Shown here piece by piece: positions 35,963-44,478 of a DNA stretch of 64,000 nucleotides. Source of the DNA: Denitrovibrio sp. (GTDB lineage Bacteria > Chrysiogenota > Deferribacteres > Deferribacterales > Geovibrionaceae); NCBI GenBank assembly GCA_002869185.1, contig PKTN01000005.1:124001-188000 (forward strand), written 5' to 3'. Both the position numbers and the translations under genes were made by a program. Every line of letters begins with the position of its first letter. The stretch's first letter is position 1. The notes under the pieces are model-generated. The model searched no databases. It was given only the letters and a program-made list of their open reading frames with translations, and was not told the DNA's origin.

Positions 35963-36637
35963 ATGCGTTTTATACTCGTTTCTCTGCTGCTGCTTTTAAG
36001 CACTAGTGCTATGGCGGCAGACAAATTGATAGTCTTAGACTCTATAACTGTATCTAAATCAGCTAAACCAGACATAATGCACTAGAACATATCAGTTTCT
36101 GTAAAGGGCTCAAGCTTCTCTCAAGCATCAGAATTCATGGAAGAATATGTCAATATTTTCAATAAATACAGTAAGATATGTACTTCCAATAGCTACTCAG
36201 TCTCTCCGGAGTATGTTTACAATAATAATAAACGAGAGATCATAGGTTACAAATCTTATATGAATATACCTTGTCAGTTTAAGTCTATGAAACTGTTTAA
36301 TGAGCTATTGTCCTCTATTACTTCTGATTCTAACCCTATCAAAGCTGACATTATATTGTCTTCTGTAAATTGGGTTATAAGTAGTGAGCTACAAAGCAGC
36401 CTTAACTCACAGCTTAAAATTGATGCTATTAAACAAGCTGGTGTTACTGCTAAACAAATGGGCGAATCTTTGGGTAGTGAGTGCTCTATCCTTAAAGTCT
36501 CTTTCCTTAACGGTGTTTATTCACCCTCTCAGCCTTTGTTTGAGTCTGCTAAACTGGCTAGTGTAAACGTTTCACAACCTAATCAGTCTGACAAATCAGT
36601 GTCTATCACTGCTAAGTATAAGCTTAAATGTTTTTAG
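35963..36637 (+). pseudogene. SIMPL-domain (DUF541) periplasmic protein, in-frame TAG
   Basis: Frame of 224 codons with a signal peptide (MRFILVSLLLLLSTSAMAA) and a SIMPL/DUF541-like fold: ISVSVKGSSFSQASEF near the start and SSVNWVISSEL...DAIKQAG with AKQMGESLG later. A TAG at 36083-36085 (codon 41) interrupts it in MH-stop-NISVSV, and the reading frame continues unchanged for 184 codons. No suitable restart exists before 36137. Non-essential, so a real null mutation is possible here. Downstream is a bidirectional terminator. Confidence 0.75.
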
Positions 36638-36720
36638 ATTCTTTTAGTTGGAAACTAAATGATCTATGCATAATTAGAATTTATTTTTGTTAATAATTAA
36701 GTCATACAACTTAAAAATAA

Positions 36721-36747
36721 AAAAGCCGCTCAAAAGAGCGGCTTTTT
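36721..36747. terminator. Bidirectional terminator
   Basis: AAAAGCCGCTC / GAGCGGCTTTT with an AAAA loop and T-runs on both strands, between the convergent SIMPL and ferritin-like genes. Confidence 0.92.
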
Positions 36748-36770
36748 ATATATAGATTACTAAATAGTTA

Positions 36771-37232
36771 TTAGTTTTCTAAGTTTACAATATCGTCATA
36801 AACGTATTGTATGTCTTTCTTGTGACAGGCAACGTCGTATGCAAGTCTCTGAAATGCCTCACCAGCAGATGTGCCAGCAAATTTTTCAGACATACTCTCA
36901 TAGTACTTCATAGAACCTTCCTCATGCCTAATAGCAATGAGAAGAAGCTCTTGAACATTCAAGTCAGGTGTTACAACCTCTGAATGTCCAGTTTTGCCAA
37001 TCCCAAGATCTCTAAGCTTACATGTAGAATCGAGCCCCAGTTTATCTAGGCATCCACACATAATAGAGTCTTCTATGTCCTTCTTAAAACGCTGCTTAGT
37101 CTCCATTAGCTCTTTAATGATCGCTTTCGCGGAGAGCTCAGAAACAAGCGAGAGAAGTTTCTCATAGAAGTCATAAGTAAGCTGTTCTTTCTGTGCGGCT
37201 TCTTTCAAAGCCTCTACAACTGTTGCTTCCAT
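36771..37232 (-). CDS. Ferritin-like (rubrerythrin-type) di-iron protein
   Basis: 153 residues, mostly helical. Glu/His pairs of the four-helix bundle are visible: EQLTYDFYEKL in helix 1, KELMETKQRFKKDIE in helix 2 and IRHEEGSMKYYESM in helix 3, with the last helix around VACHKKDIQYVYDD. It lacks the rubredoxin-like CxxC tail of rubrerythrin. The Cys in MCGCLDKLG are unusual. It lies immediately upstream of the nuoN stop and is likely its own unit. Confidence 0.8.
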   Translation of the reverse strand: MEATVVEALKEAAQKEQLTYDFYEKLLSLVSELSAKAIIKELMETKQRFKKDIEDSIMCGCLDKLGLDSTCKLRDLGIGKTGHSEVVTPDLNVQELLLIAIRHEEGSMKYYESMSEKFAGTSAGEAFQRLAYDVACHKKDIQYVYDDIVNLEN

Positions 37233-37243
37233 TTAATTCACTC

Positions 37244-38683
37244 CTACACAAGCAGTGTCTTCACAAGATTAACAAAGAACGATGGGAAGAAACCAATTAC
37301 TAAGATCATTATTGCACTTATAAATGAAGTGATGAATGCAGATCTAGTAACAACAGCTTCAACTTCGTACTCAGCCTCTTTGAAGTACATGAATATAGTG
37401 ACACGCATGTAGTAGTAACAAGCGAGTGCACTGTTAAGACCACCGATGATAGCGAGCCAGTAAAGCTCAGCTTTCATTGTAGCCATGAGTATCTGGAATT
37501 TACCGATAAATCCAGCGAGTGGTGGAATACCAGCAAGTGAGAACATGAAAATCATAAGACCAACAGCAAGCATTGGGCTCTTTTTAGAGAGACCTGCAAA
37601 GCTTTCTAGTCTTTCATCTTCGATCATGCCCTTGTTCTTTATTATACCTATAAGGGTGAATGCTCCAATGTTCATGAAAGCGTAAATCAGTGCATAAAGA
37701 GCGACTGACTGGTAGCCTTCAGGGTTCATAGAAACAAGACCCATCAGCATAAAGCCCGCGTGAGCGATAGCTGAGTAAGCAAGCATTCTCTTCACGTTGT
37801 TCTGTGCAAGTGCCACAAGGTTACCATAGGTCATTGTGATCACAGCAAGGATAGAGAAGAAGAGTGCCCACATTCCACTAACAGGCTCTAGAGCGATCCA
37901 TGCGAATCTTATAAGAGCACCCATAGCAGCAGCCTTTGGAGCAACTGTCATGAAACCTGCAGCAGGTGTTGGTGCGCCTTGATAAACATCAGGTGCCCAC
38001 ATGTGGAAAGGTACAGCAGAGATTTTAAAAGCGAAACCAGCAAGCATCATAACAAGACAGAGCTTGAAAGTAGTGAGGCCAGCGGCATCACCCTTAAGAG
38101 CAGCAGCAATCTCGAGATAATTCATGCTTCCTGTTGCGCCATATACATATGTAAGACCATAGAGGAAAAGACCTGAAGAGAAAGCACCGATAATAAAGTA
38201 CTTAACTCCAGCCTCAGAAGATCTTACTGACTTTTTGTTAAATCCAGCGAGTATATACATTGATATCGCCATTGTTTCCATACCTGCGTAGAACACAGTT
38301 AGGTCGAATGCAGATACCATAAACATCATACCAACAATGCTGAAGAACATTACTGTATAGAACTCACCCTTGAGTATTCCGTTATCCTTAAGGTAGCTAA
38401 CTCCACCGAGTGTTGTCAGTGTATAAGCCACGCCAAAGATCAGGAAGAATACAAAGGAGTATGAGTCCCACATTACCATGTTACCAAAGCCGAGGAATTT
38501 TTTCCCAACTGGTGGCCATGCGATCAACACAGTAATAATTATAAACGCTATACCAAAGTAACCGACCATTGACTTCTTCTCATCGCTTGTCATTACATCA
38601 AGTACGACTAGGACAAGACCGAAAACGATCATTATCACTTCTGGGTATATTGAAAGAAGGTTCATTATTGCAATTGGTGTCAT
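37244..38683 (-). CDS. nuoN: NADH-quinone oxidoreductase subunit N
   Basis: Antiporter-like membrane subunit of complex I, 479 residues with about 14 helices. The TM5 region has DLTVFYAGMET with the Glu, and the Proton_antipo_M core has AYSAIAHAGFMLMG. The KRMLAYSAIAH Lys is typical. It is the last gene of the nuo operon. Confidence 0.96.
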   Translation of the reverse strand: MTPIAIMNLLSIYPEVIMIVFGLVLVVLDVMTSDEKKSMVGYFGIAFIIITVLIAWPPVGKKFLGFGNMVMWDSYSFVFFLIFGVAYTLTTLGGVSYLKDNGILKGEFYTVMFFSIVGMMFMVSAFDLTVFYAGMETMAISMYILAGFNKKSVRSSEAGVKYFIIGAFSSGLFLYGLTYVYGATGSMNYLEIAAALKGDAAGLTTFKLCLVMMLAGFAFKISAVPFHMWAPDVYQGAPTPAAGFMTVAPKAAAMGALIRFAWIALEPVSGMWALFFSILAVITMTYGNLVALAQNNVKRMLAYSAIAHAGFMLMGLVSMNPEGYQSVALYALIYAFMNIGAFTLIGIIKNKGMIEDERLESFAGLSKKSPMLAVGLMIFMFSLAGIPPLAGFIGKFQILMATMKAELYWLAIIGGLNSALACYYYMRVTIFMYFKEAEYEVEAVVTRSAFITSFISAIMILVIGFFPSFFVNLVKTLLV

Positions 38684-38697
38684 ATCTTAACCTCCCC

Positions 38698-40197
38698 CTA
38701 CTTCATTGCCACAGCAACAGTTTGCATGTGTTCTACAAGATTTTTAACACTTTCGTGCATGTAGGCAGTGAAAGTCTCAGGGTACATACCGATCCAGAAC
38801 ACAATAATGAGAAGAGGGAAGATATAAATAACTTCTCTCAAATTCATGTCTTTTAGGTTTTCCCATTTAGTGTTGAGTCCCTGATAGAATACTCTCTGGT
38901 AAACCCAGAGCATGTACACAGCAGAGAAGATTACACCAATCGCAGCGAGTATAGCCCAGTCGGAGAAAGCCTGAAACGCACCTACAAGTACGAGGAATTC
39001 ACCGATGAACGCGCCCATTGAAGGGAGACCTATAGAACCCATTGTGAAAATAAGGAATATAGTAGCAAATACTGGTACGCTTTTAGCGATACCGCCGTAG
39101 TCAGCTACTTCCCTAGTATGTGTTCTCTCATAAACAAGACCAATAAGAAGGAAGAGTGCACCTGTGATGATACCGTGGTTGAACATCTGCAGGATACCGC
39201 CTTCTATACCAGACTGATTCAGAGCATATATACCTAATGTTACAAAACCCATGTGTGAAACAGATGAGTATGCAACAAGCTTTTTAATGTCTTTCTGCAC
39301 CATCGCAACAAGAGCACCGTAGATAATAGCGATTACAGACATAATAGCTACGAACGGCATCAGCTTAATAGATGCGATAGGTGTTATCGGCAGACAGAAT
39401 CTCAGCATACCATAAGTACCCATTTTCAACAGTACACCAGCAAGGATCACAGATCCAGCTGTAGGCGCCTCAACGTGTGCGTCAGGAAGCCATGTGTGCA
39501 GTGGAAACATTGGAACTTTAATGGCAAATCCGAGGAAGAATGCCGCGAAGACTATCATTTGGAATGCTGTGCTGTAACTAGCGTATTGCGAAGTTATAGC
39601 CAAGATATCAAATGTATAAACTCCAGTAAGTGCACCGTGCTTGAAATAGAGTGCGATAATCGCAAGCATCATAAGTACGGAACCAGCGAATGTGTAAAGG
39701 AAGAACTTTACTGCAGCGTAAATTCTTCTTTTACCGCCCCAAACACCAATGATCAGGTACATTGGGATAAGCATTGCTTCCCAAAGTATGTAGAAGAGAA
39801 AGAAGTCAAGAGCAAGGAAAACACCAACCATACCTGTCTCAAGGATAAGCATGGAGATGTAGAACTCTTTTTGTCTCTTCTGGATATAAGTGAATGAGCC
39901 AAGTATTGCTATTGCACTAAGCAGAGTTGTCAGGAAGATCATTAGCACTGATATACCGTCTACTCCAACGGAGTATTGTATACCAAGAGCAGGGATCCAG
40001 TTAACCCTTTCAACGAACTGCATTGCAGAGCTTGATTGGTCAAAATTAGTCATCAGTGGGATAGTGAGAAAAAACTCAATCACTGATGCTACGAAAGCAG
40101 CCCACATAGAGTACTTTCCACCTTTAAAAAATATAAGGATGAAAAGTGCCGCCGCTAGCGGGAAGAAAATCAGAATACTTAGTATATTCGACATCAT
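38698..40197 (-). CDS. nuoM: NADH-quinone oxidoreductase subunit M
   Basis: Proton-pumping membrane subunit of 499 residues. DFFLFYILWEAMLIPMYLI carries the TM5 Glu, and KKLVAYSSVSHMGF the Lys of TM8. PLHTWLPDAHVEAPT is present, as in NuoL. Order L-M-N is the usual one. Start at 40197 follows the nuoL stop (40210) by 12 bases. Confidence 0.97.
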   Translation of the reverse strand: MMSNILSILIFFPLAAALFILIFFKGGKYSMWAAFVASVIEFFLTIPLMTNFDQSSSAMQFVERVNWIPALGIQYSVGVDGISVLMIFLTTLLSAIAILGSFTYIQKRQKEFYISMLILETGMVGVFLALDFFLFYILWEAMLIPMYLIIGVWGGKRRIYAAVKFFLYTFAGSVLMMLAIIALYFKHGALTGVYTFDILAITSQYASYSTAFQMIVFAAFFLGFAIKVPMFPLHTWLPDAHVEAPTAGSVILAGVLLKMGTYGMLRFCLPITPIASIKLMPFVAIMSVIAIIYGALVAMVQKDIKKLVAYSSVSHMGFVTLGIYALNQSGIEGGILQMFNHGIITGALFLLIGLVYERTHTREVADYGGIAKSVPVFATIFLIFTMGSIGLPSMGAFIGEFLVLVGAFQAFSDWAILAAIGVIFSAVYMLWVYQRVFYQGLNTKWENLKDMNLREVIYIFPLLIIVFWIGMYPETFTAYMHESVKNLVEHMQTVAVAMK

Positions 40198-40209
40198 CTT
40201 TCCACCCCC

Positions 40210-42129
40210 TTACACTGTATAAAAGATAGTGACTAGTACTATGAGACCTACAACAATTGTGAAGATGTATGTCTGCATACGACCAGTCTGTACATGTCTA
40301 ACAACTCCACTCATCCACATTGGTACACGACCAAATGCGTTTACTGTAAAGTCGACAACATTAACATCGAATGCTCTCCAAAGTATGTTTGAAAGCATCA
40401 CGATAGGATGAACGAAAAGGAAGTCATAAAGCTCATCGAAGTACCACTTGTTAAGGAGGAACTTGTGAAGAGGCTTAAATGTCTTAACTGTCTTCTCAGG
40501 AAGTGCTGGGAAGTTCTTAACATAAAATAGGTAAGAAACAAATATACCAGCGGCAGCAACACCGATTGACAGTATCATCAGCATAGTAGCTGTAGAGTGT
40601 GCCATGTGGTGAGGATGCGCGTGTGCTGGTGTAAGCACTGGTCCGAGGAAAGTATGAATGTATCCTGCTTCGAGAGGATAACCAAATATCATACCAACGA
40701 ATATTGAAAGGAATGCGAGGAACACAAGTGGTCCAGCCATTGTACAAGGTGATTCGTGTGCATGATCATGTAGATATTGATTTCTCGGAGTTCCTTGGAA
40801 CACGAGGAAGTAAGATCTAAACATGTAGAACGCTGTCATACCAGCTACTGCTGTACCAACGAACCATGCGATGTTATGACCGCTAGCAAATGTCATGGCA
40901 AGGATTTCATCCTTTGACCAGAAACCTGCAAGTGGTGGTATACCAGCGATGGCGATACAACCGATAAGGTATGTCCAGTGAGTAATAGGCATTTTCTTTT
41001 TAAGTCCACCCATGTTTCTCACATCAAGGTCGTCATGCATAGCGTGCATAACAGAACCAGAACAAAGGAAAAGTAGACATTTGAACATTGCGTGTGTGAA
41101 GAGGTGGAAGATTGCTGCAACATATGCTCCAACACCAGTAGCCATGATCATATAACCAAGCTGTGATACTGTTGAATAAGCAAGAATTCTCTTAAGGTCA
41201 TACTGTGTAAGACCAATAGAAGCTCCGAGGAATGCTGTCATAGCACCTGCGAATACGATGAACTGTGAAGTCACCATTGCTTCTGAAAAGAGAGCGTTAC
41301 ATCTAGCAACCATGTAAACACCAGCTGTTACCATTGTAGCCGCGTGAATAAGTGCGGAAACTGGTGTAGGACCTTCCATAGCATCTGGGAGCCATGTATG
41401 AAGTGGAAACTGAGCAGATTTACCCATTGCTCCACAGAACAGACCAAATGTCATGAGGTCGATGAGTGAAAGCTTCATGCCAAAGACAACAAAGCCAGCC
41501 TCTTTAATATGGTGAATAGCTTCAGCGTTGAAAGCATCGGAGTAGTTAACAGATTTGAATGTTACGATTACAAGAAGTAAACCAACATAGAATCCGAAGT
41601 CACCGATTCTGTTCATTACAAAAGCTTTTTTACATGCATCAGCTGCGCTCTTTTTGTGGAACCAGAAACCGATAAGTAGGTATGAAGACAGACCCACAAG
41701 TTCCCAGCCGACAAAGAGCATTAAGAAGTTGTTACCAAGAACAAGTACAAGCATGGAAAGTGTGAATACTGAAAGATATGTAAAAAATCTCCAGAATCCA
41801 GGATCCCCGTGCATGTATCCGATGGAATATATATGTACCATCAGAGAAATTGTTGTAACAACTATAAGCATAATGGATGACAGCGGATCAACAAGTATTC
41901 CGAAAGGAACGGAAAGCTTGCCCGCTATGACCCAGGTGTAAAGTGTAGCATCTACGCTGAAACCTTGTGTTGATACAAGGTAAAACACGATCAGAGCGCA
42001 GATAAAGGATACACTAACACCTGCAATAGCCACGATTGGTGCGAGATTTTTGATGTATCTTCTTCCAAGAAGACCGTTTATCAAAAAAGCAACAAGCGGC
42101 CCGAGTAGTATTAATACTGCAAATATCAT
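40210..42129 (-). CDS. nuoL: NADH-quinone oxidoreductase subunit L
   Basis: 639 residues, the largest antiporter-like subunit with a C-terminal long lateral helix region. MLFVGWELVGLSSYLLIGFW has the TM5 Glu, PLHTWLPDAMEGPTPVS is the classic block, and KRILAYSTVSQLGYM the Lys of TM8. The His-rich loop (HAHPHHMAHS) near residue 520 is unusual but lies in a cytoplasmic or periplasmic loop. Confidence 0.97.
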   Translation of the reverse strand: MIFAVLILLGPLVAFLINGLLGRRYIKNLAPIVAIAGVSVSFICALIVFYLVSTQGFSVDATLYTWVIAGKLSVPFGILVDPLSSIMLIVVTTISLMVHIYSIGYMHGDPGFWRFFTYLSVFTLSMLVLVLGNNFLMLFVGWELVGLSSYLLIGFWFHKKSAADACKKAFVMNRIGDFGFYVGLLLVIVTFKSVNYSDAFNAEAIHHIKEAGFVVFGMKLSLIDLMTFGLFCGAMGKSAQFPLHTWLPDAMEGPTPVSALIHAATMVTAGVYMVARCNALFSEAMVTSQFIVFAGAMTAFLGASIGLTQYDLKRILAYSTVSQLGYMIMATGVGAYVAAIFHLFTHAMFKCLLFLCSGSVMHAMHDDLDVRNMGGLKKKMPITHWTYLIGCIAIAGIPPLAGFWSKDEILAMTFASGHNIAWFVGTAVAGMTAFYMFRSYFLVFQGTPRNQYLHDHAHESPCTMAGPLVFLAFLSIFVGMIFGYPLEAGYIHTFLGPVLTPAHAHPHHMAHSTATMLMILSIGVAAAGIFVSYLFYVKNFPALPEKTVKTFKPLHKFLLNKWYFDELYDFLFVHPIVMLSNILWRAFDVNVVDFTVNAFGRVPMWMSGVVRHVQTGRMQTYIFTIVVGLIVLVTIFYTV

Positions 42130-42135
42130 AACCCT

Positions 42136-42438
42136 CTACCCTCTCATTGTATTTATTTCATCAGCGTTGATGGTCTGCCTGTTTCTGAACAGTGAAATGA
42201 TCAGAGCAAGACCAACAGCGGCTTCAGCAGCAGCTACAGCCATTACGAACACGATAAAGACCTGACCAGTCATCGACTGAAGGTGGTTCGAAAATGCTGC
42301 GAGGTTGATGTTAACTGCGTTAAGCATCAATTCCAATGACATGAACATAACTATGAGGTTCCTGCGTACAAGAACTCCCGTCATGCCAATGGCAAAGATG
42401 ATACCGCTAAGAACAAGATAATGTGCAAGCGTAAGCAT
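42136..42438 (-). CDS. nuoK: NADH-quinone oxidoreductase subunit K
   Basis: 100 residues, three helices, with the conserved Glu in [15 protein letters not shown] and in [13 protein letters not shown], both part of the proton pathway. Gap of six bases to nuoL. Confidence 0.97.
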   Translation of the reverse strand: MLTLAHYLVLSGIIFAIGMTGVLVRRNLIVMFMSLELMLNAVNINLAAFSNHLQSMTGQVFIVFVMAVAAAEAAVGLALIISLFRNRQTINADEINTMRG

Positions 42439-42447
42439 CTTTTCCCC

Positions 42448-42960
42448 CTAATCCTTTTTTGCGATTACTATCGCGCCTATCATCGCAACGAGTAGCATTA
42501 TGGATACTATCTCAAATGGAACGATGTATTTTGTAAAAAGTTCTATACCGAATAGCTTAATATTTCCAAAGTTATTTGGATCACTAATTCCTGTAAGTTG
42601 CGAAGTTTTTATTACATCTGCACCCATAAGTGTCATCATCACCTGAAGGAAGATCACGAATGATACTATCGCTCCAAGGATAACTTTAAATGGCATCTTA
42701 ATGAAGCCAGTAGACTTAGGGTTTAGAAGCATAACTACGAACATGTACAGAACAAGAATAGCTCCTGCATATACCATTACATGAATAGCCGCAATGAACT
42801 CGGCATCAAGCTGAACAAAGATACCAGCTACACAAAAGAATGTGAGCAGCATCCATAGTGCTGAATGGACCGGGTTTTCTCTGGTTATCAACATCAGAGC
42901 AGAGACAACCGCAGTAATTCCAAGCACCCAAAAACCGATGTTTGCTAGAATTGCGTTCAT
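42448..42960 (-). CDS. nuoJ: NADH-quinone oxidoreductase subunit J
   Basis: 170 residues, five helices; MVYAGAILVLYMFVVMLLNP is the signature segment. Its start overlaps the nuoI end by four bases. Confidence 0.95.
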   Translation of the reverse strand: MNAILANIGFWVLGITAVVSALMLITRENPVHSALWMLLTFFCVAGIFVQLDAEFIAAIHVMVYAGAILVLYMFVVMLLNPKSTGFIKMPFKVILGAIVSFVIFLQVMMTLMGADVIKTSQLTGISDPNNFGNIKLFGIELFTKYIVPFEIVSIMLLVAMIGAIVIAKKD

Positions 42961-43454
42961 TGCTGTACTCCTTCAACAAGTTTCTTTTTAAGGTGCTTAT
43001 TCTTCCAGTTACCTGCAACGTTATCTTTGTAGTTCTGAGAAAGTGTCTTCATGTTGATAACATAATTATCTCTTGTGTTATCTACAGTGTTCCACTCACA
43101 ACCCATATGGATAGCGTCTACAGGACAAACTTCCTCACAGTATCCACAATAGATACATCTTGAAAGGTCAAGTTCGTACTTTCTGATAAGCCTCTCACCT
43201 TTTGGACCGCAATCGGTCTCAATGTGAATACATTCTGAAGGACAAACCTTCTGACAAAGGTAGCAACCAACACATTTTGTGCTGCCGTCTTCGTTTGTCT
43301 TAATGTATTGAACACCTCTGAATCTATCCTGAATAGGAGTAGCTTCATAAGGGTATTTGTATGTTACTGGTTTAGTAAACATATACCCAAGGGTAATGCT
43401 GAGTCCTTTCAGAATTTCTGAAAAGAATATTGTTTCAAATATATTTCTTCTCAT
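42957..43454 (-). CDS. nuoI: NADH-quinone oxidoreductase subunit I
   Basis: 165-residue TYKY ferredoxin subunit with two [4Fe-4S] motifs: CVGCYLCQKVCP and CIYCGYCEEVCP. They hold clusters N6a and N6b, which feed N2 in NuoB. The N-terminal amphipathic helix is present. Confidence 0.97.
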   Translation of the reverse strand: MRRNIFETIFFSEILKGLSITLGYMFTKPVTYKYPYEATPIQDRFRGVQYIKTNEDGSTKCVGCYLCQKVCPSECIHIETDCGPKGERLIRKYELDLSRCIYCGYCEEVCPVDAIHMGCEWNTVDNTRDNYVINMKTLSQNYKDNVAGNWKNKHLKKKLVEGVQQ

Positions 43455-43464
43455 GCTTTCACCC

Positions 43465-44451
43465 CTAGTTCCTTATCGCATACACAACAATACTTGTAAT
43501 AAGTAAGTTGGCTAGTGCGATTGGAATAAGTATTTTCCAGCCAAGGTCCATCAGTTGGTCGTATCTAAGTCTTGGGAGCGTAGCTCTCAGCCATAGATAG
43601 AAGAACATAAATGCAAATACCTTGAGTAGGAACCATACAAGTGGCGGAAGGAAAGGACCTGTGTAACCACCGAGGAACAGAATAGCAACTAAGCATGCCA
43701 TTACCCACATTGCTGCATATTCACCGAGAAAGAACATTGCAAATCTCATAGATGAATACTCAGTGTGGAAACCAGCAACAATCTCAGTCTCTGCCTCTGG
43801 AAGGTCAAAAGGAGCCCTGTTTGTCTCAGCCACTGCTGATATTATAAAAACTATAAACGCTACGAACTGTGGAATCATGAACCACATACCCGCCTGTGCA
43901 TCAGTGATGCTCTTAAGGCTGGTAGAACCTGCCAAAAGAACTGGACCGATGATTGCGAGTCCCATAGCTGTTTCGTAGCTGATCACCTGAGCTGTCGAAC
44001 GAAGTGAACCAATAGTGGCGTACTTAGAGTTCGATGCCCAACCAGACATGATGATACCGTAAACTCCCACTGAAGAGAGTGATAGGATATACAACAGTCC
44101 GACGTTGATGTCAGTTACATAAGGTTGAACCTCCATGCCGAAGATTGTCATCTTGTCGGCAAAAGGTATAACTGCAAAAGCTGCAAGTGCTGGAACCATA
44201 CCAAGGAAAGGAGCGACATAAAAGACTGGTTTATCAACCATGTCAGGAGTCATATCCTCTTTGGTAAAAAGTTTCAGACCATCAGCTAAAGGTTGCAGGA
44301 GTCCAAAAGGACCTGTGTGTGTCGGGCCAAGGCGAACTTGCATGGAACCTATTACTTTACGTTCAGCATAGGTCATGTAGGCAACACCAATGAGCGTGCA
44401 CACAACGATAATCAGTATCTTGATTAGTGTGAATACAATCGCGAGTACCAT
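43465..44451 (-). CDS. nuoH: NADH-quinone oxidoreductase subunit H
   Basis: 328 residues, eight helices. It forms the quinone entry cavity. AERKVIGSMQVRLGP, RAPFDLPEAETEIVAGFHTE and LRATLPRLRYDQLMDLGWK are the conserved blocks. Normal length. Confidence 0.97.
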   Translation of the reverse strand: MVLAIVFTLIKILIIVVCTLIGVAYMTYAERKVIGSMQVRLGPTHTGPFGLLQPLADGLKLFTKEDMTPDMVDKPVFYVAPFLGMVPALAAFAVIPFADKMTIFGMEVQPYVTDINVGLLYILSLSSVGVYGIIMSGWASNSKYATIGSLRSTAQVISYETAMGLAIIGPVLLAGSTSLKSITDAQAGMWFMIPQFVAFIVFIISAVAETNRAPFDLPEAETEIVAGFHTEYSSMRFAMFFLGEYAAMWVMACLVAILFLGGYTGPFLPPLVWFLLKVFAFMFFYLWLRATLPRLRYDQLMDLGWKILIPIALANLLITSIVVYAIRN

Positions 44452-44478
44452 TCCCCTACCTCTTATCTATAACTTTCA

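Noticed and set aside
34518-36085. TAG reassigned as a sense codon across the genome
   Set aside because: TAG is a plain terminator for thiD (27069), the HNH gene (27802), ssb (55556) and others.
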